From positions 434,001 through 498,000 of the forward strand of contig JAUIRK010000923.1 in assembly GCA_030549495.1 (NCBI GenBank): 64,000 nucleotides of DNA. The letters are read 5' to 3'. A program made the translations under genes and the position numbers. The notes below the pieces were generated by a model, which did not search any database, was not told where the DNA came from, and saw nothing but the letters and a program-made list of their open reading frames with translations. This stretch comes from Nectonema munidae (taxonomy: Eukaryota; Nematomorpha; Nectonematoida; Nectonematidae). Of the stretch, positions 1 to 12,248 are shown one piece after another. The stretch's first letter is position 1; every line of letters begins with the position of its first letter.

Positions 1-3000
1 TTCAGGCACATCTCGTCTCCTTTCAGGCTTCCAATCGTTTGGTTGAAGATGAAGGTTGACGCAGCTAAAATTTATTTTCACGTATTCAGGGGCATTGAAC
101 TCTACTACTAAGACTAATGCTTTCTATGCCATTTGAGGAATAAATTTGAAAAGTCAAAATTAGCGCTGGAGTGCATTGCCTGGCGAATGACTTTTTAATT
201 AAATGCCCTTCAATTCACCTTTTTGAGTTGAATCCTTCATTTTAATTGGTTAACGACCAGAGTGGACAATGGTCGACTTTATAAAAATATAATGATGTGC
301 GCTTATAAATTCTCTTTAATGCAAATCGTCTGATATACATTAGATATTGTTTGATTATTCTGGGTGTTAACTATTAATTAATTAACAATAAACTGTTAAT
401 CAAGAGTTTTTGAGCTGGCCATTTTAACAAGGTAAACTATGTTTTTTTAAAAGTTTTTACAAATCTAAATTTTGCAGTTTCCATTCTTTTTTGAATAACC
501 AACTCCAATCCTTCTAAATAGCTTTTAATCTTTAAAATTATTTTGCAAAGAAGTTACTTTTTTTGGTAAACTTCGTTTATGCGAATGAATATAACCTAAA
601 CTAATAACTCACTTTAGTAGCTAATAAAAAAAAAGTTAACTTCTGCTACTGTCAATAATACTAACTTCATTTTAAAAAACAAAATAGTTATCATGAGGAA
701 TGAATTGCATGAGGTCAAAGTATCCTGTTTAAATAGAAGGATTCAAGTGAATTTAACTAAAAAGTGAACACTTATTAATACTGCTTATTATTTAACTTGT
801 TATCCGAGTGCAATTAAGTTCTTCTCTTGATATTTGGTGAGGGATAAGTTCCTCATTTTTTTTAGATACTTTCAACAGAAACACGATTTTAGCAGAAAAG
901 AAAGTAAACTTCATTTTAATAGTTATTTCAATTTTAATTCAATCTGCATAAAAATAAGACCTGATTATGCAAGTAAAAATTCAGAAATGTCAATTATGAA
1001 AAAAAAAATTTGTAAGCCTATCTATTCTAAGTTCTGAACACTAAAATAAATAATTTATTGAGAACTTATAAAATTTTTAAATGTAAATTTTTGCCCACAG
1101 TCGGCTTTTTCAATCAATTATATTTTGTGTTTGAAAAAGCCGACTGTCGGTGAAAATTTACATTTTAAAATTTTTAAGTGCTCAATAACTTATTTATTTT
1201 AGTGTTCACCTCTTTATTTTATCACTAAATTAACCCATTTAAGGCCAAGCAAAGCAGACGATATTTAAAAAAACGCAGACGATTTATATTCAAAGTCATT
1301 GAAAAAAGCAGACGAAGATGAAATTACTTATGTTCTAAAAAAGGAACATTGGCCGTAAATGGGTTAATGGGCCACCTTCAGCACCAGATTTATATATTCT
1401 AAGTTCTCTTCTCATTGTGACCGTGATAATATATGTATGAGTAAGACTGTGAATGGATAAATTTTTTTGAATAGAGAAAAAGTTTGAAGTTATATGTGAT
1501 TTCATTCTTCCTCAAAAGAATCTTCCAAAGGATTTCACAAAATAACTGAAGTAAAAAAAGCATAGCTTTAGCCTTATTTTGAATAAAAAAAGTCTTTGGA
1601 TAAAGTCATGGCTTTTATTTTTATGAATTATTATTGAAAGATGCTTTAACAAAATCGTTTTTGCTTACAAATAATAACGAACTTATAATTTTTGTTCATG
1701 ATATAGACAAAAATTTTTAATAAGAGGAATGATTTTCGTGGAAAAAATCGCTACGCCTTTTTGCTGATAAAGTAAGTATGAAAAAGGCTTATTTTGCAAT
1801 CTAGTTATTGATCTATGGAAGAAACTAATTAAAGATAAAAAGTAATGATAAGGCATCAAATTAACTCCAAGATAATATAAAAGTTGATACATTTTTAGTA
1901 TTTTAAATCAATAGTGAAAGGGGTTAATGGTACGGTGGGTTAGATACTGGGTTTCGATAACTCAAGGTCTTGCGTTCGATCCCGCATCAAGCCTGCTTTT
2001 TTCATAGTTTGATACAAGCGGCGCAATTGTGCCTTCTCAATGAAAACACCCCCACGATACCTTTACCTCTTTACCTTTGAAACAAGTTGTACAACTTGAC
2101 ACAATTGTAGAATTTGATGACATCTTTAATATATTACTTTATAGACCAATCTATACCTACACCTTTAGGCGCAAAAGTACACAAGCTACTTTAATACGGC
2201 TTTTAACATAAATCATAAATATTAGGAAATAGAGAGTTGAAATAAGGTTGGCTTTTAAGTAATTTGTTGAGAGTATGTTAAATTATCAAAAAAATTAATT
2301 GGAAAAAAGACATAGCAATGAGTGAGTGTATTCATTCATAGATTGGAAATGCAAGTAGTGGCAAGTAATAGTTAAAAATAATTACGATTAAGGGACTTTA
2401 GTTATAAAATTATTAACACACGTCCCACCCCCACCCCCACCTCCCCCACACTTCTCCAGACTCTCTAACCACCAACACAAAAAGGTCCTGCTATAATCAA
2501 CTAACTAGAATTTAGTTTCATATAGATAAGGAGTTGGCTTCAAAGCAGAAACTCAGCGTTTGGAGATTCGAAAAATTGAAATAATCAATAAAATTTATAA
2601 ATTTATATTCAAACCCTTCTTATTAACCCATTAAGGACCAAAGTCGACTATGGTTGACTTTATAAAAAATACGATCGTCTGCTTTTATAAATGTTTTTTA
2701 ATACAAATCGTCTGCTTTACACTAGATATCGTCTGATTATTTTAGTCGTTAATGGGTTAATAGGATTAATCAAGCTAGTTAATTTAAAAAAATTGTTTTT
2801 TCAAAAAATGAGAGTTATACTGCCTCCAATTCCTTGGATGTCGTTTGATTTTGTAAAAGAATGAGATGGGTTCACATATCCTGTAATTAAAACCAAAATT
2901 GTCGAAAATAGAGCTTTATGAAGTGAGTTAGAAAATGGTGAAAAAGTTACAATCGAGAGCCCATTTGGCGATGAGGTGACCCAGATTTTGAACGATCAAG

Positions 3001-6000
3001 TTTTCTTTTCGTTGAGCAATAATGGATTCCACAAGTTCATCAGCTACGTAATTCATCAAGCCAGCGAAATGTTCAATATTTTTTTGATTCAGCATACAAG
3101 TGTACAAAATATCTTTAAGACTCTTCCAATAGTTTCCATATCTATATAACATATTCAATATCAATTTCAAAGAAAAAAATCTAAAAGTTATTAGAAAAAA
3201 TGATTTTGTATATCAAATCAAATTTTTCAGTTGAGAGCATTTTTGTTTACATATTTCCAGGCATAAACTTCATTTAATCCTCTTTTTAAGGTTTAAAAAT
3301 TTAAAAAAAAAAAAAGGAAAAAATGATTTTGTATATCAAATCAAATTTTTGAGTTGAGAGCATTTTTGTTTACATATTTCGAGGCATAAACTTCATTTAA
3401 TCCTCTTTTTAAGGTTTAAAAATTTTTTTAAAAAAAAAACAAAAAAATTACGCACAAAGCGTCATCATCATGACATCAACAATCTTATCATTGGGATTAT
3501 CAATAGCATCTTATTTTATCTCATCATCAACTTCATCATGATATGTTCGCACTTGGCTTAAAAAATTGGAAAAATAAACTTTTGTTTATAGATCTTAACA
3601 AATTTTAAAAATGAAATATTATAAGAAAACTTGTCGATACATTAAATTTCATCCTATATAAATCTAACATTTTAGAAGTTGCGGCATTGGACAGAGTTCA
3701 CTGTTGTTTCTAAAATGCTAGTTAATGTTAAACCTAACACATGGTGATATTGTTTTAAAGTTTAAATCTGAAGAAATGAACAAAAACATTTATGCTTCAA
3801 TCTAATGGCCATTTTTTCTAATTAATATATTAATTAATACTACGCGACAGATTTTTAATCCTATCGGCCAATGTTCACAAAATCTAATTTTACTAAATAA
3901 TTAGGATTTTATAACGCAGAAAGAAATTTTTGATTGAGCAAATAACCCGATCTCTGGCTCCAGTGGGGTTCACTGGCCAAAGCTGGACTATTACCAATAC
4001 CCGGGTTCCATGAGCAAAGGGGAATCATAGATAATTTTAGAGGCAATGGATGAAAAAAGTTATGAAATCCAGCAATAGTCCCTGACCCCATGTGAGGAAC
4101 CGATTTTCTTAGTCGAATACACATCGATGATATGTCAATCTGTGCCAATAAGTTATTTAAAAAAAAACAATATTCCTTTCTTGAAATATTCATCGTATAT
4201 TATTTAATATCTCGGCTGAGATGGAACAGCTAGAGAGCGGGTCCGCAGGTCGTGGATAGTGGAACGGCCATCACATATGGTGGTTAGCTGTGCCATAAGC
4301 AAGCTTAGCTTGATGAATAAGCAGCCCCGAACAAACAGCCACGACATAACGAGACGGAGTAATAGATTGAATGACTTCTTTCTACAAGTTAAAATGCCCC
4401 AAGTTCAGGACGATGTCGCGACAAGGCGAGTGAGGCCGCCTTCAAATAAGCCTAGTTACTGCTGCCTTGCAGATACTCTAATTAGACAAAGGCTATGACC
4501 GTAGCCCGATTAGGGCGTGGAAGAGAACTGGAGACCTCACCACGTTATATCTCCAAGATTAATAAGCATGGTAAACTAGAGAAAGATCAACACCTCTGGC
4601 GCTCCATGGTTGCCCACGTCCAAATGGATACGGCTCTTTGATGATGATGATGATGATGATGATTATTTAATATAATCGAATTTATTTCTCAATGTGGACA
4701 ATGTTCTTCTCAATTCTAACATCTTGTCAAAAGAGCAAAATATTAGCAATAAAACAGGAGTATCAAAGAGGAAAGAGTACATAGTGCTTACGCATTAGTC
4801 AAGCCCACATCAATTCCAGTTTCCTTGCAAAAGCGCGTCATCGGTTCCAAAGGCATGCGATACACAATTGCTCCTTCATTCCGCAGTACCTGATCGTAGC
4901 TTGTGATGTCGGTGATGTACACGGCATCATTTCCGCCAATAATTTCACGATACACCTTTCCAAACACTTCTTTTCTCTTCATTTGAGCCTGTTGAATCAA
5001 GCAAAGTTGTTCATAGTGGTAAGTAAGATTTTTAAAAATATTTCGGGCTGTTTTCAAAGAGAAGGCAAATTGCGCCACTTGTATCGAACCATGAAGAAAG
5101 GAGGCTTGATGCGAGACCGAACCCAAAACCTTGAGTTATCGAAGCCAAGTATCTCCCCTTTTTTAAGAAAAGAGGCAGTAAACGAGATAGCGAGACAAGA
5201 TTTTGTAATTACTACTCGCTTAACATGTGATTTCGTAATAAACACTCTCTTTGAAAGTATCTAATTAACAGAGAAACAAACAAAAACAAGTAGATATCTC
5301 TATCTGTATATCTAACTATCTTACTTGATTAATAAATTTGCCAGGTGTGTTAATACACATAAAATTTTCAGTTTTTTATTTGTCATACTTAGTTTTTCAT
5401 GTTACAAAGTCACCAGAGAAATAAATTTCATTTATGGAATATATAGGTAAAGGCAAGGTAACGGCACAATTGCGCGCTTGTATCGAACTAAGAAGAACGC
5501 AGTCTTGATGTGGGATCGAATCCAAGACCTTAAGTTATCGAAACCCAATATCTAACTTTCCTTACTCCCACTCGCAATTAAATTTTTTTTAAATAGAAAC
5601 TGAATTTAGAGTAACAAATGTTGCTCATGGCAGCTCTACTCTTTCTGCATATGTGAGCTGTTATATCTGTTTGTCTGTCTGGTTAAATTTCTTTGTTCAC
5701 ACTTCTGATATCCCATTCTGCAACTAATTTTTATTATGAATTCCCTTTCTTATTACACGTAGAAGGGGGATCTTAACAAACTTGAAGGACTTCCTGTGTT
5801 TTATATCCGTTTCAATGTTTCTATGCCCTCAGAAATCTGGCGCTTCATATGTATAAGTATGAATGTCTTCATACCCACTCGTCATCCTTCTGAAAATTGA
5901 TCTTGGAAACATCGTCTAAGAGGAAAAACGAATTTTGGCAAATCTAAATTAGTGATAGACATGCAAATCAACCAATAAACATTGAGAGCCCATCCGTTCA

Positions 6001-6829
6001 AAATTTTTATTTGAATACCTGAAATTGCGAGTCCGTGTGTATACCCGCTCCGGTCAGTACTCTAATGTGTGTGTACAGGAAGTCCTTGCACAACGACGTT
6101 AATTGGTTCTGATCAACGTCCGCACTATGCAAAACCGCGTTGTTCAATGCCTATTAATTCTGATTTATTAAGTATATTCTAGCAATAAACTTAATTAAAA
6201 CTAGTAATTAAGCATTATTAGATTTAAGTAAAATTAAGATTATTCAGTTATTAATTCTTAAAGTAATCGCTCAAAAAACTATATTATTTTTACATCATAA
6301 ATTTAAAAATAAAATTACAAAAATAAAGACAGCCAAAACCGAACTTTGGAAAGAAATCCAAAACACACACTGATCAAAATCGAGCTATGCAAGGACTTCC
6401 TGTACACCATTTTTAGTTATACTGTGTTTACAAACTTTTTTTGCCGGTGTAGTTTATTAAGAGAAAGTAGAATTGCAAAAAGAAAAAAAATAATTGTGAA
6501 AAGGCAAAAAAGGAACTAAAAATAGTAGATATTTTATGTGAATCAGAGAGAGCACATATTACTGAATTTTACCTTTTATATTAAAAATTAATTGACTTAT
6601 TAATTAATCAAAGAATTAATTAGCTTACGAGATACATTGTGACATTCGTGAAGCCAGACTTCTTGGAAAAGTATTCAAACAAAGTTCCGACATAAGGAAG
6701 GCCTTTGGGACCTGGAATTTTGTCGAGAATAACTTTATTTTCCTTTATCCTTTCTTTGTATACGCCCAGATCCAAGAGAATATCTTCATACCCACTCGTC
6801 ATCCTTCTGAAAATTGATCTTGGAAACAT
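1..6829 (-). CDS. Mitochondrial-clan cytochrome P450, exons 1-4 (3' part outside the window)
   Basis: Haem-thiolate monooxygenase. The basic N-terminus (MFPRSIFRRM) followed by the proline-rich hinge PGPKGLPYVGT (residues 39-49), with no ER membrane anchor, suggests the mitochondrial P450 clan (steroid/ecdysteroid or xenobiotic substrates, electrons from adrenodoxin). Exons on the minus strand: 6629-6829, 4792-4988, 2951-3141 and 1-64 (incomplete). Donors GTAAGC, GTAAGC and GTAACT and matching AG acceptors keep the frame across all junctions (phases 0, 2, 1). Exon 2 gives KRKEVFGKVYREIIGGND and YDQVLRNEG, the usual beta-1/helix B region. Exon 3 gives YGNYWKSLKDILY and LIAKWALD, and exon 4 SASTFIFNQTIGSLKG, corresponding to helices C to E. 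The I-helix, ExxR and haem-binding cysteine lie beyond the left edge, so activity cannot be judged. The start is the only ATG before the hinge. Introns are full of repeats. CYP subfamily not determined. Confidence 0.85.
250..378. mobile_element. Degenerate piggyBac MITE (subfamily B)
   Basis: Resembles the better-preserved copy at 2627-2756: GGTCGACTTTATAAAAAT, then an AATCGTCTGATATACATTAG stretch, with TTAA at the left edge. The terminal CCC is lost on the left and the right edge is blurred in an AT-rich run. Lies in intron 3 of the P450 gene. Confidence 0.45.
1036..1207. repeat. Foldback (inverted-repeat) element, 172 bp
   Basis: The two halves are reverse complements: GAACACTAAAATAAATAA at the left and its complement at the right end, and AGTCGGCTTTTTCAA facing TTGAAAAAGCCGACTGT in the centre. 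The arms run about 75 bp around a loop of about 20 bases. No target-site duplication is evident. It is an imperfect palindrome of MITE type in P450 intron 3 and may form a cruciform or an RNA hairpin in the pre-mRNA. Confidence 0.7.
1234..1363. mobile_element. piggyBac MITE, subfamily A, 130 bp
   Basis: Non-autonomous element flanked on both sides by TTAA (1230-1233 and 1364-1367), the target duplication made by piggyBac transposases. Ends are CCCATTTAAGGCC and GGCCGTAAATGGG. Inside are three copies of GCAGACGA. It has no coding capacity. The copies at 24474-24604 and 43458-43751 are near-identical, so the family spread fairly recently. Confidence 0.82.
1928..2088 (+). repeat. tRNA-derived SINE copy
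   Basis: Contains a B-box-like GCGTTCGATCCCGC preceded by an A-box-like GGGTTAGATACTGG at tRNA spacing, then a shared body (GATACAAGCGGCGCAATTGTGCCTT) that recurs in reverse orientation at 5061-5155, 5448-5570 and 34241-34368. The tRNA-like part does not close an acceptor stem, so it is not a tRNA gene. Boundaries are approximate. Confidence 0.6.
2627..2756. mobile_element. piggyBac MITE, subfamily B, 130 bp
   Basis: TTAA on each side (2623-2626, 2757-2760). Ends are CCCATTAAGGACC and GTCGTTAATGGG. The interior GTCGACTATGGTTGACTTTA and ACTAGATATCGTCTGATTAT match the inner element at 43467-43588. The left half differs from subfamily A while the termini agree, so A and B are deletion derivatives or relatives of one piggyBac lineage. 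Confidence 0.8.
3196..3428. repeat. Two-copy tandem duplication, unit about 123 bp
   Basis: The segment beginning TGATTTTGTATATCAAATCA at 3201 recurs at 3324 with only a few differences over about 108 bp, separated by an A-rich run. It lies in P450 intron 2, just beyond the acceptor of exon 3. No coding content. Confidence 0.8.
4211..4661 (+). mobile_element. Non-LTR retrotransposon fragment with GAT-repeat tail and 12-bp target duplication
   Basis: A relatively GC-rich block of 451 bp bounded by exact 12-bp direct repeats ATTATTTAATAT (4199-4210 and 4662-4673). It ends in seven or so GAT/ATG repeats, a common 3' tail of RTE/Jockey-type LINEs. The last readable coding piece is DQHLWRSMVAHVQMDTAL just before the tail, reminiscent of LINE ORF2 C-termini. 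It is therefore probably a 5'-truncated LINE insertion, or a SINE with a LINE-type tail, in P450 intron 2. Exact target duplications argue for modest age. The clade is uncertain. Confidence 0.65.
5061..5155 (-). repeat. tRNA-derived SINE copy, truncated
   Basis: Reverse-orientation copy of the SINE at 1928-2088, sharing GGCAAATTGCGCCACTTGTATCGAACCAT in part and CTTGAGTTATCGAAGCC. It sits about 70 bp upstream (in gene direction) of the P450 exon 2 acceptor, so it does not touch the coding exon. Confidence 0.6.
5448..5570 (-). repeat. tRNA-derived SINE copy
   Basis: Second reverse-orientation copy in the same P450 intron, with GTGGGATCGAATCCAAGACC as the B-box region and CGAAACCCAATATCTAAC as the A-box side. 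It is better preserved than the 5061 copy. Confidence 0.6.
5866..5990 (-). pseudogene. Duplicated 5' part of P450 exon 1 plus upstream sequence
   Basis: 125 bp matching 6783-6907 with about three mismatches, same orientation, 917 bp apart. It repeats the first 15 to 16 codons of the P450 (MFPRSIFRRMTSGYED, unchanged) and about 75 bp upstream of the ATG. After the breakpoint the frame reads into unrelated sequence and stops within about a dozen codons, before the PGPKG hinge. No splice donor equivalent to exon 1 is present, so it is a dead partial copy unless its upstream part drives transcription. Confidence 0.88.
6076..6402. mobile_element. Tc1/mariner-type MITE, 327 bp
   Basis: Terminal inverted repeats CAGGAAGTCCTTGCA on the left and TGCAAGGACTTCCTG on the right, each flanked by TA (6074-6075, 6403-6404), the target used by the Tc1/mariner superfamily. 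No open frame. It separates the real and the duplicated P450 first exon and may have inserted after that duplication. A stray GGACTTCCTG at 5787 suggests another fragment. Confidence 0.75.
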
Positions 6830-6907
6830 CGTCTAAGAGGAAAAACGAAGTTTGGCAAATCTAAATTAGTGATAGACAGGCAAATCAACCAATAAACATT
6901 GAGAACC

Positions 6908-9650
6908 CCTCTCATTCTATATTTCCTTGAATATACATACAGTTCTCCTCAGTTAACCCTTATTTCAGTAATCAGAATCCTTCACAGGCTTGAAAATTTT
7001 TGAGGTTTGCATGTTTTGTTTTAATTTAGTGTTAATAATTTTGAGTTCTTCATGACCCATACGCCCTTTCTTTTGGACTGAACAACGCTAACCATTAAAA
7101 TTTGAATATTGATTCCAAATATAATTATTTTTATTTAAAAAATATTATTTAACAATATGAATTATATAAAGTATTTTTTTTTCCATGAAATAATCCATTT
7201 TATTTTTAATTATATTTAAGTTTTATGAAAATTAGTATAGATCATATTTCTATTGAATGAATGTATTCGAATTTGTTGAAATAATTGAAAGTTTTAAGCC
7301 TAAAAATATTTTAAACAGATTGCATATTAAATTTAATTTAGGGCATTTTGAGAAAGATGCCAAAAAATTGCAATAAACTCAAAAGTTATATAATTATAAA
7401 TTTTTAAATATATGTATATATAAATTTCTACTCTTTCTATTATCCCACTTGTTCCTTCCCCCTTAGTATCAGCTTAAGCCCCCCTCCCCCCCCCCCCCCT
7501 CCGTACTCTGTATTGAAAGTCTGGCTATTCAACTGTCTGAATAAATTAGTGTGAAATTTACGATTGCGAACAACGAATGTCATAAATTCATCGTTTCAAC
7601 GCTCAACCGTTGGATTTAAGATTTCCGTGTATTTGTGCCTGAGCGTAAACTTAAATGCCACTATTTTATTGGTTGAATGTATTTCGATTTTATTGATTGG
7701 AGTGTCATCTTTTAAAGAAAGGCATTCCATTGGATGAGTAGATATCACACATATACAAAACAGTACTAGGATGTAAGAAGAATTTTTTTACAAATTAGGC
7801 TTTGCACACACCTAATTTTGTTATTATTTGTGTTAAAAATAAAATTCATTATGAAGAGAATGTCGGTTGTTGCTTCAAATATTAAATATGGGTAAGATAT
7901 TTTGCGTGGCTTTGATGAATCTTTATTCAAAAAACAAAGGAGAAGAAGAACTATCAAGTTATTTTCTCGATTTTTACTCGCAGAATGCAATTGCAAACAA
8001 AAGAGCTTGTAAAAGGAAGGCCTTCTAACACAACTAATCTTAGGCATTTATCTGGCATTTAAAAAACAATTATTTCTTTTTAGACGAAATGTTAAAAGGA
8101 AGGTAGGTTATATGAGATTATAAAGAATTAAAAAAAAAATTTTCTGGGGTCAGAAATATTTTAGCAATTTGAATTCCTGTTTTGTTTTTGAAATACGAAT
8201 ATATTATGTACTTTGATTGTAGTTTTCAAATCAACTTTAAAAAAAAAAATAATAAAAAAAATTTTTTGAGAGAAGAAAACTCATTGATAGCTTCTCCTAA
8301 AATCTTTGGTGTTTAACTGAAGAAAGTTGAACTTTGTCAAAAACAGAAAATTGTTGAAAATATATAATTTTTTAAAAAGGACTATAACTTCAGTAAAAGA
8401 TTTGGTAGAGTATATGGAAAGTTGCAAAAAAAAAAGAGAGAAACTTTTTAAAAATAAACTAGAAATGCTTATTCAGTTTGGATTTCTTCTTCATCTCTTT
8501 TTAAACACCTAGATTTGGATAAGATTTTTTGTATATTTAGAAGTCGAAAAGTGGAAAGAAAATAAATCTTCATTGATAGCTGCGTAGTTATCTCACATAT
8601 TTGTGAAATCACTGATAATGCGAAAAGAGGGGTAAAGATGGCTTCCGATCACATTCATTTGGCTTGTATTGAAAAAAGGTATCAAAATATGTTAGAGATG
8701 GTTGAAAATGACAGAAAGAAATTTCCTAATCCAAGAAAAAGAAAGTAAATCCTGATCAAAAATTTGGTTGAAATGATATTTCAATTCTATCAAATTATTT
8801 TTTACTTTTTTTCTTCATGAAATCTGAACACTATTCAAACTTTGCCAATGCAGTATTGCAAATTGTTAATGCAATCTATGAAAAAAATTTATTATGGTAA
8901 ATTTGGTTCGTGCAACACCTAAATCCATCCAAATGAAGCATTGAATTCATAATTGTAGTATGTTTTCGCATCACCAAAAAAAGTGCAGCTTTATTTGAAT
9001 TTTTCTTAAAATATGGGCTGACAGTCATTCTAGTGGGATGCGGGATCGCCCTTTCACTCCGTCTCCACGAATTTTTCTGCGTGGCTGACCAATATTTTTT
9101 TGTTAGTGTTTAAAAAAAATTTAAGGTATAATTTCATTGAAAATTTCTTGATTCAAAGTCTTTTTAGAATATAAAAAATCTAGTTACTTTTCTTCATCAA
9201 AATCTTAATTTTTAATATGTAAATTTATTCAAACATTTGTAAGAAAATGTATTCTTAATTATAAAACTTTTTTTTAAATTAATTACCAGATCCACGTTTA
9301 TCATAAACTTGAAACTTCAATCTTTAACATTTAAACTACGAACTCAACTGTGAAACTTAAAACAGGAGAAAGAAAAAAGTCTGCCATTTTGGTGGAAATA
9401 GTTCGAAGGGTATAATGTTAGTTTAGTTTGAATATCTAAATTTTTCGAGTCAATCAAAAATTTTTGTATCAATAATAATAATAATTAACGGCCAATAAGC
9501 TTAAATAATTTTATTTAAGCAGTATGCATAAAAGCATTTGGAGGACCACATGTGCCCACAGGCAGTAGTTTGCCCACATGTGCTCTGAGGCCTAGCTTTT
9601 TCTAGGCAAAAAGCTTTTGGATATAGAAAGTTCAGAACGAAATCTATATA
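6908..9650. other. Region upstream of the P450 gene; no gene seen
   Basis: AT-rich sequence with a 14-base C run at 7486-7499 and a possible mobile-element coding scrap near 8590-8747. The P450 promoter should lie in its left part, but I could not identify a convincing core element. The longer open frames here are AT-rich and unrecognised. Confidence 0.4.
8593..8746 (+). mobile_element. Possible C-terminal scrap of an unidentified mobile-element protein
   Basis: One open stretch reads EITDNAKRGVKMASDH, then EKRYQNMLEMVENDRKKF, and ends in a basic tail PRKRK before a stop. A phrase of the type NDxAERGVKLxxD...EQ..LLQVVxxxRKKxP recurs in repetitive arthropod elements that I cannot place in a family. 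No upstream part was recognised. Low confidence. Confidence 0.3.
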
Positions 9651-10337
9651 CAGTGCACCCTCGATATACCGCCACTATTGGGGTTTTCATCAATTGGCGG
9701 TATACCGGGGGTGGCGGTATATCGGGGGTATCGAAAATGTAGCTGTCTTATTTGCTTTGAGTAGTATTCTAAAGTACGTCTTTTAATTAAAGTAGGAAAT
9801 CCAAAAATTTATTTGAACTTTTCTTTTTCTTAATATCTCCAACAGTCCTTCTTTTAGCTTCAAATCCGCAACTTTACTGAAAGGTTCAGCAATTACCTGT
9901 TGACTAGCCATTAGATGACTTTCATGGAACTCAATGATTTCTTTTTTTGACACGTTTCTTTTACGTTTTGGAGCGTTTTCCATAAGAAGGTTTAGAAAAT
10001 GTAAGAAATTCGATTGCAAATCAAAAATAATTAGTACTATGTAAAACAACGTGATGCAAAAACAATGATGACGGATATATCATGATATGAAATATGCTCT
10101 CAAACTAAACATATTATATTTTATCGATTTCTGCTGTACACCATCAACCTTATTCTGTCAGAAACTTAAGCATGAGTGTAAAAACGCACTGCAAAAATTG
10201 CATCAACAACGCATGGCGTTAAATCGAGGGTTATTTCAATGAAGGGCGTTAAATCGGGGGAATTATAATGGAGAGAAATCGGGTCTACATAATTGTATGG
10301 CGGTAAATCGGGGTGGCGGTAAAGCGAGGGAGCAGTG
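9651..10337 (-). mobile_element. pogo/Tigger-type transposon, internally deleted (687 bp)
   Basis: Inverted ends CAGTGCACCCTCG and CGAGGGAGCAGTG, each continuing into CGGTATACCGCC/GGCGGTAAAG motifs, sit between TA dinucleotides (9649-9650, 10338-10339). On the minus strand from 9983 a short frame starts MENAPKRKRNVSKKEIIEF and continues ASQQVIAEPFSK, which looks like the basic N-terminal helix-turn-helix of a Tigger transposase. The DDE catalytic domain is absent. It is a non-autonomous derivative that retains the ends and a piece of the transposase N-terminus. Confidence 0.75.
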
Positions 10338-11278
10338 TATATCTAAGAGAAATTTTGGAAAAAATATTATCGAATCGGAAGGGAGTAAATTTTCTTGCAA
10401 GTATACTTTTGAGTTGAAACATCATTGAATGTTTCGTTTTGATTTTGAGCTCATGCTCACCGAAAGTGAGACTTGTCAGGGGTTGTGATGAAACGGTAAA
10501 CGTGCGCTAGCAAACGAATGATCTGTTCTCAGTCCTTTTTCTTTCCTGCATCAAGAATTCTGCACCGCAATCTGTTTTGACTTGCAACGCACAAATTCAT
10601 AAAATTTGGATAAGAGATGAAGATATATGACAAGAAATGACTTCAAAACATTTCGTAACTGAATATAAAAATAAAAATAAGTTTGCTTTCTCGCCAATCG
10701 ATCTTTTGCTTTAATTTCCTCATTTCTTTATCTCGGTCTTCTCTTCAAATGCACTACGCAAAACTTATCCGAGAAGTGACATTTCTTTAACTCTTTTTAC
10801 ATATGTTTTTTGTTCTCCAATTAGTAGTATCGACTTTGTTAGGTCTTAAGATTCATATGAATTCAAGTATGCCAAAATTAGATCTTATCAGCACGTACAA
10901 AATTTCACCATGTGTGACAACATCATGCAAAAGAATTTCGTTTTTATTCTTCAAAAACAAGTTTGCACTGTGAATTATGGAAGATAGAAATCAAGTATGA
11001 AAAAAACTTTCTTTGTTCATAAACATTAAACACAGCTGGGCAATTTAACTGATCGTGAAAGTCTCGAATCCAACAAGGACCAAGAAAAAGACTCGGATTA
11101 AGTGAGTCTGAATCAACAAGGCTGTTTTTAAATATTATTTTTATGAAATCAAACATTTCATTCAATTTTTATTTTTAATCGTGTACTTTCCTTCATAAAA
11201 GTTCACGCTTACCAGCTTGGGAATCGGTATCTTAGTGCATATGTGTTTTAGCTAAGGATTAGTGATTGCTATTTTTAA

Positions 11279-12248
11279 CCTTAAAAGTCGACTCCAACAT
11301 GGTCAATTGACCCTAAAAGACAAAATAAAACAGAATTAGCAGTCACCAGACTGTTACTCAATTGCTATAGCAACAAAATTTAAAGAATGTGTTTTAAATA
11401 TTTTTTTAATTATAATTATTAATTAAAAATAGGAAAAATCTTTTTATTTTATACATGAAAGTAAAAACTTCAACAATACCTAGTAGGATTAATTGACCTT
11501 AATAAGTGATTATATTTATTCATTATACGAAAGGAAAACTGTTTAGCAAGATGTACAAATGTTATAAGAACGAGATCGATAAAAAAATAAATCGCAATTA
11601 CAACACTTCTCACGAGCTTAACTTTTTTTGCAATGTGAACTGTTAAGTCTTCATTTGGAAGTAATTCGATTTTTTCTGAATTTCAGAAGACATGGTAAAG
11701 TGACTATTTCTTTTTGAACTTTCAACTTCACACAATTTTTCACACAAGGATATTTATTAAAAAAGATGTCGGTTTTTATATATAAAAAAGACATTTTTTT
11801 AAATAATAAAGACATTGAGACGAATTATATCAACAAGTTTCAAAAATAAAACTAATTGTCATCTTATAGTTGCATCTTTTGTTGAATGACCCCCAAGTTC
11901 TTGGTTGGCCTTATCAAAGCCTCCTTTTTTCAATTATAAAATAAAAGTGCGTTAGGTTTCTTTTTGAAAACACCACTGTCAAAATGAAACTTGGAATGCA
12001 TGGCCATGAGGAAATGAATAATTTTGGGTTTCTTAGCCTTATGAGAATACACCAAAGTATTTAAATGCTGAGAGTACTTACTTAATGGAATATTTGACAT
12101 ATTACAGAACTATATTAAAACAAATATTTTTTCCATTTAAAAAACAAGTATAAAATATAATAAAAGCTTTACAATTTAGTTTTTTATGTTTAGGTCAATG
12201 GACCCATTTGCGACTTTATGATATAAAAAAATTCTGGCACTCCTAGGG
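11279..12248. mobile_element. Candidate long TTAA-flanked (piggyBac-like) element
   Basis: Bounded by TTAA at 11275-11278 and 12249-12252, beginning CCTTAAAAGTC and ending GGAGTGCC-type sequence in reverse (ACTCCTAGGG). Both sub-ends carry related palindromes (GGTCAATTGACC left, GGTCAATGGACC right). The TIR match is short and no transposase is recognisable inside, so this is tentative. Confidence 0.35.

Noticed and set aside
1950-2000. tRNA gene
   Set aside because: Box-like sequences are present but there is no pairing acceptor stem, and the sequence recurs as a dispersed repeat, so it is a SINE.
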